The notes beneath the pieces were generated by a model. The model ran no database searches and was not told where the DNA came from. It saw nothing but the letters and a program-made list of their open reading frames with translations. From Bog-473 sp963730395 (GTDB taxonomy: Bacteria; Actinomycetota; Acidimicrobiia; Acidimicrobiales; RAAP-2), in assembly GCA_963730395.1 (NCBI GenBank), contig CAVSSK010000021.1:310001-374000 (forward strand): a stretch of 64,000 nt of DNA. The letters are read 5' to 3'. This document shows positions 8,785 through 16,724 of this stretch, one piece after another; position 1 is the first letter of the stretch, and each line of letters opens with the position of its first letter. A program made the translations under genes and the position numbers.

Positions 8785-10566
8785 GTGCACAACGAATCGG
8801 AGCCGCGGTCCACGCTCGTGTCCCTCAACCCCGGGCGTGACGTGCAGAGGGTGGGCACGGCCGCATTCCTCGGAGAGGACGTCCGCAAGATCCACGACCC
8901 CGTGTGGGCGGTGCTCGGCAATCTCGGAGACAGCCAGTGCTATCTGGGCGTCCCGCAGAAGGTGCAGGCCGTCCAGGCCGCCCTGTCCCGCCGTATTGCC
9001 GAGGACGACCTGGCGGTCCGGTTGATACCACCCGCGTTCACCCTGGGTGTCTCGGACGGCCAGCTCAACGGCACTCCTGAGATGCGGTTCTCCCTGGTCG
9101 GTCGCGAGCTCGTCCACGACGTGGCAGACGTCCACCTGGCGGCGAACAGCGTCGCCGGACTGGTCGCCGTCGTGGCGTGCGACAAGCCCCCAGTCGGGAC
9201 GGTCGCCGCCGTGCTCGAGAACAACACACCCGCGGTCATCCTTTCCGACGGCCCGATCAGGCCCGGGATCGATCCCCAGACGGGAGCCCGCATCGATCTC
9301 GTGTCGGCCTTCCAGGTGGTTGACCAGGACGCCGAGGTCCGCACCCGGTACGCGCTCAACGCCTGTCCCGGCCAGGGCAGCTGCGGGGGCATGTTCACCT
9401 ACAACACCATGCAGACCTTCATTGCGGTCCTCGGGCTCGAGCCGCTGCACATGGTGTCCCCGCCATCGGATGATCCGCGCCGGCTGACCGAGTTCCCCGA
9501 CCAGACGGTCGACTGCCTGCTCGCCATGACGAGCCGGGGCATCCGGCCGCGCGACATCGTGACACCGGCATCGCTCCGCAACGCCCTGACGGTCACCATC
9601 GCCATGGGGGGCTCTACAAATGTGCTGCTGCACAGCGTCGAGATCGCCCGCGCCGCGGGTATCGACCTGTGGGACGACGTGCTCAGCCAAGACGAATTCA
9701 ACCAGCTGGCTCGGCGATTGCCGGTGCTGGTCAACATGCGACCGTTCGGCGACTACTCGATGGTGGACGTGGACGCCAAAGGTGGGCTGCAGGTCATCGC
9801 CAACGAGCTCCTCGAGGCCGGTTTCCTCGACGGCGACGCGATGACCTGCACGGGCGAGACCCTGGCCGAACAGCTCCGACGGCTTGCCCCGCCGGCCCCG
9901 GATCGTGACGTGATCTACCCGGTCGAGAAGCCCTTCAAGGACACCGGCGGCCTTCGTCTGCTCCGCGGCAACCTCGCGCCCGAGGGTGGTGCGATCCTCA
10001 AGGTGGCCGGCGTCGAGGGCGGTGTCCGAGACGGCGTCTTCACCGGCCGCGCCCGCGTGTTCAACGGTGAGCGCACCCTCATCGAGGCCCTCGACACGCA
10101 CCCCGACAGCTTCGAGGACAACGACATGGTGGTGATCCGCTACGAGGGGCCCCGAGGCGCCCCGGGCATGCCGGAGCTGCTCGACCCCACCTCTCGGATC
10201 ACGACCCTCTGCCGCCAGCGACACATCACCATCGCTCTGATGACCGACGCTCGCTTCTCGGGGGGATCGGTCGGTTTGGTCATCGGCCACGTCGCCCCCG
10301 AAGCTCTTCTCGGCGGACCGATCGCGCTCGTCGAGGACGGGGACACCATCGTGGTCGACCTGACCACCGATCGCCTCGACTGCGTGCAGTTCGGCGATCC
10401 CGACGTGTTCGAGCGACGAGCCACGGCATGGCGAGCGGCGGTCGAGGCGAACGGGGGAGTCCACCCGGACGCCGCATCGGTGACCGACCGGGTGCTGGCG
10501 CGGATGCGGGCGACGGCGCTGCCCGCCCTCCTGGGCGGGGGCATGGCAACCCCCTCGCCCACGTGA
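8785..10566 (+). CDS. ilvD: IlvD/Edd-family dehydratase, probable dihydroxy-acid dehydratase
   Basis: A 593-residue Fe-S dehydratase of the IlvD/Edd family. Cluster ligands appear as Cys52 (DSQCYL), Cys132 (ACDKPPVG) and Cys200 (GSCGGMFTYNTM), and the catalytic core is TDARFSGGSVGLVIGHV near the C-terminus. Position just before ilvBNC suggests dihydroxy-acid dehydratase (valine/isoleucine step 3), but the Cys52 region departs from the usual N-S-x-N-x-x-x-P-C pattern and CDKPPVG replaces CDKxxPG. A sugar-acid dehydratase of the same family is therefore possible. The GTG start at 8785 lies 6 nt after a TAGTTT box (8773-8778), i.e. probably leaderless. Its own promoter separates it from ilvB. 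Confidence 0.75.
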   Translation: MHNESEPRSTLVSLNPGRDVQRVGTAAFLGEDVRKIHDPVWAVLGNLGDSQCYLGVPQKVQAVQAALSRRIAEDDLAVRLIPPAFTLGVSDGQLNGTPEMRFSLVGRELVHDVADVHLAANSVAGLVAVVACDKPPVGTVAAVLENNTPAVILSDGPIRPGIDPQTGARIDLVSAFQVVDQDAEVRTRYALNACPGQGSCGGMFTYNTMQTFIAVLGLEPLHMVSPPSDDPRRLTEFPDQTVDCLLAMTSRGIRPRDIVTPASLRNALTVTIAMGGSTNVLLHSVEIARAAGIDLWDDVLSQDEFNQLARRLPVLVNMRPFGDYSMVDVDAKGGLQVIANELLEAGFLDGDAMTCTGETLAEQLRRLAPPAPDRDVIYPVEKPFKDTGGLRLLRGNLAPEGGAILKVAGVEGGVRDGVFTGRARVFNGERTLIEALDTHPDSFEDNDMVVIRYEGPRGAPGMPELLDPTSRITTLCRQRHITIALMTDARFSGGSVGLVIGHVAPEALLGGPIALVEDGDTIVVDLTTDRLDCVQFGDPDVFERRATAWRAAVEANGGVHPDAASVTDRVLARMRATALPALLGGGMATPSPT

Positions 10567-10657
10567 CCGTCTGACCGGGCCCGGCGGTCGGGGTGGGAGC
10601 CCGCCGAGAAGGCCCGGGGTTGTACGAGACCCGGCGGCGTGCCAGAATATGGACCTC

Positions 10658-10705
10658 ATGCAGGCACGCAGCGCCCGACCCGAGATTCTGGTACTCGTAA
10701 CGTAG
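10658..10705 (+). CDS. ilvB leader peptide (15 residues, Ile-Leu-Val-Leu-Val)
   Basis: A short ORF reading MQARSARPEILVLVT with a TAG stop at 10703-10705. Five consecutive branched-chain codons (ATT CTG GTA CTC GTA) precede the final Thr. A promoter fits exactly: TTGTAC at 10620-10625, a 17-bp spacer, CAGAAT at 10643-10648, then 9 nt to the ATG, so the leader is probably translated leaderless. The stop codon is inside a GC hairpin followed by a terminator-like stem-loop, all upstream of ilvB. This is the classical layout of a translation-sensing attenuator for Ile/Leu/Val. The peptide itself is not expected to have a function. Confidence 0.8.
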   Translation: MQARSARPEILVLVT

Positions 10706-10733
10706 GGGCGCGTCCGCATCACAACGCGCCTCT
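10704..10733 (+). promoter_or_regulatory. Leader hairpin at the ilvB leader-peptide stop codon
   Basis: AGGGGCGCGT (10704-10713) pairs with ACGCGCCTCT (10724-10733) over 10 bp with one G-U pair and a 10-nt loop. The 5' arm contains the last bases of the leader stop codon, so a ribosome terminating there would keep it open and a stalled ribosome upstream would let it form. An equivalent hairpin occurs in the leuA and leuB leaders. Confidence 0.65.
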
Positions 10734-10765
10734 CGACCTCCCGCCCCGGGGGGTCGTTTCAATTT
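10734..10765 (+). terminator. Attenuator terminator upstream of ilvB
   Basis: CGACCTCCC (10734-10742) pairs with GGGGGGTCG (10748-10756), 9 bp with one G-U and a 5-nt loop, followed by TTTCAATTT. The U-tract is interrupted, so termination may be weaker than in the leuA and leuB leaders. It stands 48 nt before the ilvB ATG and must be read through for ilvBNC expression. Confidence 0.6.
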
Positions 10766-10803
10766 CCGGCCCGATTCAACCGACACACGCGGAGGGGATT
10801 CAT

Positions 10804-12531
10804 ATGAAGCTCACAGGAGCGCAGGCCCTCATCAAGAGCCTCGAGATGCAGGGGGTCGACGTCATGTTCGGCCTGCCCGGCGGAGCCATCCTGCCCGTCT
10901 ACGACCCGATCATCGACTCCTCCATTCGACACATCCTGGTCCGTCACGAGCAGGGCGCCGGCCACATGGCCGAGGGCTACGCCATGGTCACCGGGAAGCC
11001 GGGCGTGGCGATGGTGACCAGCGGCCCCGGCGCCACCAACATCGTCACGCCGCTCGCCAACGCGTACATGGACTCGACCCCGCTGATCGTGGTGTCGGGC
11101 CAGGTCGCCACCGGCTCCATCGGCACCGACGCCTTCCAGGAGTGCGACATCACCGGCGTCACCATGGGCATCACCAAGCACAACTGGCTCATCAAGCACG
11201 TCGAGGACATCCCGAGGGTGGTCGCCGCCGCCTTCCACGTCGCAACCACCGGGCGGCCGGGACCGGTTCTGATCGACCTTCCCAAGGACATCTCCAACGC
11301 CACCATGGAGTGGTACTGGCCGTCGTCCATCGACGAGCTCGACCTCCCCGGGTACCACCCGGTCACCTTCGGCGACCCGGTCCTGGTGGGGCAGGCCGCC
11401 GAGCTCATCTCCGGGGCCCAGCGCCCCGTGCTCTACGTCGGCGGCGGGGTGCTCAAGTCCCGCGGCGCCGAGGCGCTGCGCGCGCTGGCCGAGCGCACCG
11501 GCATCCCGGTGGTGACGACGTTGATGGCCCGTGGCGCCTTCCCCGACTCGCACCCCCAGGCCCTCGGGATGCCGGGGATGCACGGGCACTACACGGCCGT
11601 GACGGCGATGCAGCGGAGCGACCTCCTGGTGAGCCTCGGGGCGCGCTTCGACGACCGGGTCACGGGCAAGATCAGCGCCTTCGCTCCCGACGCCAAGATC
11701 ATCCACGTCGACATCGACCCCGCCGAGCTGGGCAAGGTCCGCGTCCCGGACGTCGGGATCGCCGGCGACTGCCGCCGGGTGATCGAGGAGTTGCTGCTCG
11801 CCATGGACGCCCGGGCGGACCGGCCGGTGGTGCAGGACCTCGCGCCGTGGTGGCGTCAGATCCGCGAATGGCAGGAGCGTTTCCCGCTCCACTACGCCGA
11901 CGCCGACGGCGGTGCGATCAAGCCGCAGAACGTCGTGGAGCAGCTGCGCGACTCGGCCCCGGCCGATACCGTCGTGGTCGCCGGCGTGGGCCAGCACCAG
12001 ATGTGGGCCTCGCAGTATTGGAACTTCGAGCACCCCTACACGTGGGTGAACTCCGGGGGCGCCGGCACCATGGGCTTCGCCGTCCCGGCCGCCATCGGCG
12101 CCAAGGTGGGCCGGCCGGAGCGCACCGTCTGGGCCATCGACGGTGACGGCTGCTTCCAGATGACGGCGCAGGAGCTCGTGACGGCGAGCTCGGAGCAGAT
12201 CCCGGTCAAGATCGCCATCCTCAACAACGCCTATCTGGGCATGGTGCGCCAGTGGCAGGAGATGTTCTACGGGGAGCGCTACTCGGAGGTCTACCTGTCA
12301 CCCGACCTGCCCGACTACGTGAAGTGGGCCGAGGCGATGGGGTGCGTGGGCATCCGGGCCGAGACGCCCGAGGACGTGGGGCCGGCCATCGAGAAGGCGA
12401 ACTCCATCGACGACCGGCCCGTCGTCGTCGACTTCCGCACCGACGCCTTCGAGAAGGTGTTCCCGATGGTGGCCGCCGGCTCCTCCAACGACGACATCGT
12501 TGTGCACCCCGACCTGCGGGGGGGCTCGTGA
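10804..12531 (+). CDS. ilvB: acetolactate synthase large (catalytic) subunit
   Basis: IlvB (575 residues) condenses pyruvate with pyruvate or 2-oxobutyrate, the first common step of valine/leucine and isoleucine synthesis, using TPP and FAD. Glu49 in VRHEQGAGHMAEGYA is the TPP-activating glutamate. The TPP/Mg motif runs from GDGCFQM (about 447) to NNAYLGMVRQWQ, and the C-terminal VDFRTDAFEKVFPMV is typical. The ATG at 10804 has a good GGAGGGG 6-7 nt upstream; an open frame extending to 10639 runs through the attenuator and is not the start. The stop overlaps ilvN (GTGA). Expression is probably controlled by the leader upstream. Confidence 0.97.
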   Translation: MKLTGAQALIKSLEMQGVDVMFGLPGGAILPVYDPIIDSSIRHILVRHEQGAGHMAEGYAMVTGKPGVAMVTSGPGATNIVTPLANAYMDSTPLIVVSGQVATGSIGTDAFQECDITGVTMGITKHNWLIKHVEDIPRVVAAAFHVATTGRPGPVLIDLPKDISNATMEWYWPSSIDELDLPGYHPVTFGDPVLVGQAAELISGAQRPVLYVGGGVLKSRGAEALRALAERTGIPVVTTLMARGAFPDSHPQALGMPGMHGHYTAVTAMQRSDLLVSLGARFDDRVTGKISAFAPDAKIIHVDIDPAELGKVRVPDVGIAGDCRRVIEELLLAMDARADRPVVQDLAPWWRQIREWQERFPLHYADADGGAIKPQNVVEQLRDSAPADTVVVAGVGQHQMWASQYWNFEHPYTWVNSGGAGTMGFAVPAAIGAKVGRPERTVWAIDGDGCFQMTAQELVTASSEQIPVKIAILNNAYLGMVRQWQEMFYGERYSEVYLSPDLPDYVKWAEAMGCVGIRAETPEDVGPAIEKANSIDDRPVVVDFRTDAFEKVFPMVAAGSSNDDIVVHPDLRGGS

Positions 12532-13064
12532 CGCCGGCACAGCTGACCTCCGTGCCGGGCGGGAAGGGCGCGTCGCCCCGCCACCACATCCTCTCGGTGC
12601 TGGTGGAGAACAAGGCCGGCGTGCTCGCCCGCGTGGCGGGGCTCTTCAGCCGCCGCGGCTTCAACATCTACTCGCTGGCCGTCGCACCGACGGACGAGGA
12701 CGAGCACTTCAGTCGCATCACCATCGTGGTGGACGTCGAGTCCGCGCCGTTGGAGCAGGTGATCATGCAGCTGGACAAGCTCGTCAACGTGGTCTCCATC
12801 GGCGAGCTCTCGCCGACCGAGGCCGTGGAGCGGGAGCTCGTGCTGGTGACGGTCGCGGTGGGTCCGACCGAGCGGTCACAGGTGATCCAGCTGGTGGGTG
12901 TCTTCGGTGGCGAGGTGGTCAGCGTCGGCGCCGACCGTCTGACCGTGATGCTGGCCGGCCGGCCCGAGAAGATCGACGACTTCGAAGGGCTGCTCGAGCA
13001 CTACCAGGTCGTCGAGCTCCAACGGACCGGGCGGGTGGCCCTGCCTAAGCTAGATCGCCACTGA
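12528..13064 (+). CDS. ilvN: acetolactate synthase small (regulatory) subunit
   Basis: IlvN (178 residues) activates IlvB and gives valine feedback sensitivity. The N-terminal ACT domain begins at about residue 19 (HHILSVLVENKAGVLARVAG, then FSRRGFNIYSLAV), with the second regulatory domain from about residue 95 (VERELVLVTVAV). Length and both domains are normal. The GTG start overlaps the ilvB TGA by 4 nt, which supports coupled translation and 1:1 assembly. ilvC follows after a 27-bp gap. Confidence 0.96.
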   Translation: MTPAQLTSVPGGKGASPRHHILSVLVENKAGVLARVAGLFSRRGFNIYSLAVAPTDEDEHFSRITIVVDVESAPLEQVIMQLDKLVNVVSIGELSPTEAVERELVLVTVAVGPTERSQVIQLVGVFGGEVVSVGADRLTVMLAGRPEKIDDFEGLLEHYQVVELQRTGRVALPKLDRH

Positions 13065-13091
13065 TCGAACCAAGAAGAGAGAGAAGCCGCC

Positions 13092-14117
13092 ATGGCCACG
13101 CTGTACTACGAATCCGACGCCGACCCCAGCTTGATCGCCGGCCGCAAGGTGGCCATCCTCGGCTACGGGTCGCAAGGGCACGCGCATGCGCTGAACCTGC
13201 TGGAGTCGGGAGTCGACGTCCGGGTCGCCCTGCGTGAGGGCAGTTCCAGCCGGCGCAAGGCCGAGGAGGCGGGACTGCGGGTCACGTCGCTGGCCGACGC
13301 CGCCGCCGAGGCCGACGTGATCATGGTCCTGCTGCCCGACACCGAGCAGAAGGCCGCCTATGACCAGTTCGTGGCGCCCCACCTCAACGACGGCGACTGC
13401 CTGATGTTCGCCCATGGGTTCAACATCCGCTTCGAGCAGATCGTGCCGCCACCGGGCGTCGACGTCACCATGGTGGCGCCCAAGGGTCCCGGTCACCTGG
13501 TGCGCCGGACGTACACGGAGGGCGGCGGCGTGCCGTCGCTCATCGCAGTCCACCAGGACGCCACGGGCAAGGCGCGCGAGCTCGCGCTGTCCTACGCCCA
13601 TGCCATCGGCGCCACCCGCGCCGGGGTGCTGGACACCACCTTCGACGAGGAGACGGAGACCGACCTCTTCGGCGAGCAGGTCGTCCTGTGCGGCGGCCTG
13701 ACGGCCCTCGTGACGGCCGGCTTCGAGACGCTCGTCGACGCCGGGTACCAGCCGGAGTCGGCCTACTTCGAGTGCCTGCACGAGCTCAAGCTCATCGTGG
13801 ACCTGATGTACGAGCAGGGCATCGCCGGGATGCGCTACTCCATCTCGGACACGGCGGAGTACGGCGACCTGACGCGAGGCCCCCGAGTCATCAACGACGC
13901 CGTCCGCGCCGAGATGCAGACCATCCTCGACGAGATCCGCGACGGCTCCTTCGCCCAGGAGTGGATCGCCGAGAACAAGGCTGGCCGGCCCCGGTTCCAG
14001 ACGCTCCGCGAGGAGGGAAAGGCCCACCAGATCGAGAAGGTCGGCCAGGAGCTGCGCGCCATGATGCCGTTCATCTCCGCCGGCAAGACCCGGGTCCAGG
14101 ACGCCTCGGGCGGTTGA
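13092..14117 (+). CDS. ilvC: ketol-acid reductoisomerase (class I)
   Basis: IlvC (341 residues) isomerises and reduces acetolactate/acetohydroxybutyrate with NADPH and Mg2+. The Rossmann motif GYGSQGHAHALNL starts near residue 24, the NADPH-phosphate loop is LREGSSSRRKAEEAG, and the knotted C-terminal domain carries the metal-binding DTTFDEETETDLFGEQ and the Glu in FECLHELKLIVDLMYE. Short class I form. A purine-rich run (AGAAGAGAGAGAAG) precedes the ATG. It is the last gene of ilvBNC; the next gene has its own promoter. Confidence 0.97.
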   Translation: MATLYYESDADPSLIAGRKVAILGYGSQGHAHALNLLESGVDVRVALREGSSSRRKAEEAGLRVTSLADAAAEADVIMVLLPDTEQKAAYDQFVAPHLNDGDCLMFAHGFNIRFEQIVPPPGVDVTMVAPKGPGHLVRRTYTEGGGVPSLIAVHQDATGKARELALSYAHAIGATRAGVLDTTFDEETETDLFGEQVVLCGGLTALVTAGFETLVDAGYQPESAYFECLHELKLIVDLMYEQGIAGMRYSISDTAEYGDLTRGPRVINDAVRAEMQTILDEIRDGSFAQEWIAENKAGRPRFQTLREEGKAHQIEKVGQELRAMMPFISAGKTRVQDASGG

Positions 14118-14147
14118 CCAGGGGCTATGGGCCCCTCCGCAGAGAGG

Positions 14148-14197
14148 TTGACATGACATCATAGTGATGTCACAGTGACATCATGAAGATGTCACTG
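14148..14197. promoter_or_regulatory. Promoter and five-half-site operator of the ribbon-helix-helix gene
   Basis: TTGACA at 14148-14153 looks like a -35 box. Two perfect inverted repeats follow: TGACATCA-TAG-TGATGTCA (14154-14172) and CAGTGACATC-ATGAA-GATGTCACTG (14173-14197). The hexamer TGACAT occurs five times in 46 bp (starts 14149, 14154, 14176 forward; 14167, 14189 as reverse complement). The second repeat is centred on the start codon of the RHH gene, so the regulator probably covers both its own promoter and start. Confidence 0.7.
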
Positions 14198-14638
14198 GTG
14201 CTCGACGGGCTGACCTCGGACGTGGCGGCGGTCGGTGAGCTCGGTGACGACGCGGTGGCCGAGGCGGCCGAGCGGATCGCCGCCGTGCTGGCCCGGTCGG
14301 CCCCGACCCGCGTCCTCGACCTGTTGTCCGACGCCGCGGCGGAGCTGTCGGCCGACCTGCCCGAGGGGCGCGTCGAGGTCCGGGTCGGCGGCGACGACGT
14401 CGGCCTGGCCTACGTCGAGGACGAGCACGTCCCCGACGGCGATGGCGACGGCGCCCTCTCGGCTCGCATCACTCTCCGACTCGGCGAGAGCCTGAAGGTC
14501 CGGGTCGAGGAAGGCGCAGCGAGCGAGGGCGTCTCGGTCAACACGTTCATCGTGCGCACGCTCGAGCGCGGGACATCTGCACAGAGGAGCCGTTCTCGGC
14601 GAGGCGGGAACCGCCTGCGCGGGTACGGCACGACTTGA
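14183..14638 (+). CDS. ribbon-helix-helix DNA-binding protein (HicB/Arc-like C-terminus)
   Basis: A 151-residue protein whose C-terminal part (about residues 95-130: ITLRLGESLKVRVEEGAA, then EGVSVNTFIVRTLER) is a ribbon-helix-helix domain as found in Arc/HicB-type regulators. The N-terminal 90 residues are acidic, without a domain I recognise. It lacks a Shine-Dalgarno; the ATG lies in the centre of a perfect inverted repeat, consistent with leaderless, autoregulated expression. The DUF4097 gene follows 14 nt after its stop, so the pair is likely an operon. No toxin-like partner is visible, so antitoxin is only one possibility. Confidence 0.75.
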   Translation: MKMSLVLDGLTSDVAAVGELGDDAVAEAAERIAAVLARSAPTRVLDLLSDAAAELSADLPEGRVEVRVGGDDVGLAYVEDEHVPDGDGDGALSARITLRLGESLKVRVEEGAASEGVSVNTFIVRTLERGTSAQRSRSRRGGNRLRGYGTT

Positions 14639-14652
14639 AGGGACAGACGGAG

Positions 14653-15525
14653 ATGGAGAAGACATTCGAGACGCCGGGGGCCGTCCGGCTCCACGTGGAG
14701 AACGAGGTCGGCCTGGTCGTGATCACCGCGCGCGAGACGAACGCCACGGTGGTCTCGCTCGAGCCCACCACGCCCGGAGGGGACGAGCTCGTCGAGCGCG
14801 CCGCCGTGGAGTGCCGACCTTCGGCAAACCGCCAGATCGTGGCGGTGAAGGTCCCGAGCCTGCGCGGCAGGCGCTTGCTCCGTCGCGATGCGGTGACCGT
14901 GCGCGTCGAGGTGCCCGAGGGCAGCGACGTCAAGGTGATCACGGGCTCGGCCGACATCGAGATCACCGGGCTCATCAATACGGCGGACCTCGCCTCCTCG
15001 AGCGGGGACATCTCGGCCGACGACGTGACGGCCGATGCGGTGGCCAAGACGGCCAGTGGCAACGTCACGATGGGCGTCGTCGGTGGTGACCTCCGCGTGC
15101 ACACCGCGTCGGGCGATCTGCGCTGCTCCAGCGTGGCCGGCACGGCCGTGTTCGCGACAGCGTCGGGTGACCTGGAGGTCGGTGCCGCCGCCAGCACGGT
15201 GGAGGTCAAGGCGACCTCGGGGAACGTGCGACTGGGGGAGCTGTCGCACGGCGCACGGATCGTCAACGTCTCGGGTGACGTGCGGGTCCTCGCTCTCGGC
15301 GAGGGCACCCTGGTCGTCCGGTCCGTCTCGGGGAACGTCTCCGTGGGCGTCGCCGAGGGAGTGGACCTCCATGTCGACGTGCAGACGTTGTCGGGCTCGG
15401 TCCACTCGGACATCCCGCTCGACGACGCCCCGCGCTCCGGGCGTCGCGACGTCCAGGTCGACCTCAGCGTCCGCAGCGTGTCGGGTGACGTCGAGATCGC
15501 GAGGGCGCTGGAACAGGTCGCCTGA
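14653..15525 (+). CDS. DUF4097-family beta-strand repeat protein
   Basis: A 290-residue protein of repeated short beta strands. The recurring S-G-D/N-hydrophobic pattern (SSGDISADDV, ASGNVTMGVV, ASGDLRCSSV, ASGDLEVG, TSGNVRLGEL, VSGDVRVL, VSGNVSVGV) indicates a right-handed beta-solenoid-like fold as in DUF4097/bactofilin-related proteins. No signal peptide or TM segment is present, so it is cytoplasmic as read. The ATG at 14653 is preceded by AAGGGA at 9 nt; an open frame from a TTG at 14635 is less likely. It follows the RHH gene closely. Function unknown; an adaptor or scaffold role is a guess from the fold. Confidence 0.8.
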   Translation: MEKTFETPGAVRLHVENEVGLVVITARETNATVVSLEPTTPGGDELVERAAVECRPSANRQIVAVKVPSLRGRRLLRRDAVTVRVEVPEGSDVKVITGSADIEITGLINTADLASSSGDISADDVTADAVAKTASGNVTMGVVGGDLRVHTASGDLRCSSVAGTAVFATASGDLEVGAAASTVEVKATSGNVRLGELSHGARIVNVSGDVRVLALGEGTLVVRSVSGNVSVGVAEGVDLHVDVQTLSGSVHSDIPLDDAPRSGRRDVQVDLSVRSVSGDVEIARALEQVA

Positions 15526-15652
15526 CTCGAGCAGTCGCGGTACGGGTCAGCCGAAGACCGCGGATCAGCCGCCCGGGAGGGAACCCCGTGCCCGTCGGCC
15601 GGTGCACCCGACACGGCTCCCCGCTACATTCGAGACGTCGAAGGAGCAGGCC

Positions 15653-16330
15653 ATGCAACTGACCCGTCTCGATGAACCGGCCGAGTACGCCAGACGGCGC
15701 GAGGAGCTGCGGGAGGCCGAGGTGGAGCTCATGCACCACCGCGAGAAGGTGGCATCGCTCCGGCGCCAACTGCCGCCCGGCACCCCGGTCGCGGACTACG
15801 AGTTCCTCGAAGGGCCCCGACGCCTTGCTGACGGTGACGAACCCGTGACCTCCGTGCGGCTGAGCGAACTGTTCACGTCGCCGGAGCGGGCGCTCGTCGT
15901 CCAGCACGTGATGTACGGCAAGCTCCAGACGTCACCCTGCCCCATGTGCACCATGTGGATCGACGGCCTCAACGGTGTCGTGCGCCACATCGGCCAGAAT
16001 GCCGACTTCGTGGTCGCCGCCGCCGCCGATCCGCCACAATTGCGGGCCCATGCCCGCGACCGCGGCTGGGACAACGTCCGCTTGCTCAGCTGCGGCGACA
16101 ACCGTTTCCAGTACGACCTGGGCGCCGAGGACGAGGCGGGCAACCAGGACTCGACGATCTCGGTCTTCGTGCTCGACGCCGACGGCTCGCCCCGCCACTT
16201 CTACACCTGCCACCCGAGCATGGCCGACGACATCCCCGAGCGGGGCATCGACCTGCTCTCGCCGGTCTGGAACCTGCTCGACCTCACGCCGCACGGACGT
16301 GGGGAGTGGTACGCCGGGCTGGACTACTGA
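15653..16330 (+). CDS. DUF899-family thioredoxin-like protein
   Basis: A 225-residue protein resembling the DUF899 (AhpC/TSA-related) family: an N-terminal helix with a Leu/Glu-rich stretch, the block VADYEFLEGP, then a CPMC motif (SPCPMCTMWIDGLNG) that could be redox-active. The C-terminal part has the HFYTCHPSM and TPHGRGEWY blocks usual in this family. AAGGAG sits 6 nt before the ATG. The cupin gene follows after a single base, which suggests an operon. The biochemical function of the family is not established. Confidence 0.8.
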   Translation: MQLTRLDEPAEYARRREELREAEVELMHHREKVASLRRQLPPGTPVADYEFLEGPRRLADGDEPVTSVRLSELFTSPERALVVQHVMYGKLQTSPCPMCTMWIDGLNGVVRHIGQNADFVVAAAADPPQLRAHARDRGWDNVRLLSCGDNRFQYDLGAEDEAGNQDSTISVFVLDADGSPRHFYTCHPSMADDIPERGIDLLSPVWNLLDLTPHGRGEWYAGLDY

Positions 16331-16331
16331 C

Positions 16332-16673
16332 GTGCCGTTCGCCCGACCCTCCGACATGCTGGCGGGAGAGCCCCTTCCCGGGTGGAGTGGCCGCTTCCTC
16401 CATTCCGCGAACATGACGTTCGCCCACTACGACATCGCGGCCGGGGCCGCGCCACTGCACGAGCACCAGCACGAGCAGGAAGAGGTGTGGCACATCGTCG
16501 AGGGCGAGGTGGCCGTCACCATCGAGGGCGAGGAACAGGTGCTCGGCGCCGGCTGCATCGCCGTGGTGCCACCCGACACGCCGCATTCGGTCCGCCCGCT
16601 CGGGGCCTGCCGGGCCGTCATCGCCGACTACCCGCTCCGGCCCAGCCTGCCCGGTCTGTCGGCGCCTCAGTAG
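16332..16673 (+). CDS. small single-domain cupin protein
   Basis: A 113-residue cupin. Motif 1 reads PLHEHQHEQEEVWHIVEGEV (metal ligands His, His, Glu, then His replaced in spacing) and motif 2 is VVPPDTPHSVRPLG, with PxxxPH typical of the second cupin box. It starts with GTG one base after the DUF899 stop and is probably co-expressed with it. Such small cupins include metal-dependent isomerases, dioxygenases and sensory domains; nothing here distinguishes between them. Confidence 0.82.
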   Translation: MPFARPSDMLAGEPLPGWSGRFLHSANMTFAHYDIAAGAAPLHEHQHEQEEVWHIVEGEVAVTIEGEEQVLGAGCIAVVPPDTPHSVRPLGACRAVIADYPLRPSLPGLSAPQ

Positions 16674-16724
16674 CCGGCCGCGCCCGCGGCCAGATGGCGC
16701 GAGGCAGCGGCCAGACTGTCGCCC

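Noticed and set aside
8335..10722. A 795-codon minus-strand frame opposite mmpL and ilvD
   Set aside because: Antisense shadow of two strong genes; no recognisable domain.
10639..10803. N-terminal extension of ilvB back to 10639
   Set aside because: It would run through the leader peptide, hairpin and terminator; ATG 10804 has a good Shine-Dalgarno and matches the normal N-terminus.
14183..15525. RHH/DUF4097 pair as a toxin-antitoxin system
   Set aside because: The second gene is a long beta-repeat protein without any toxin motif; the RHH similarity alone is not enough.
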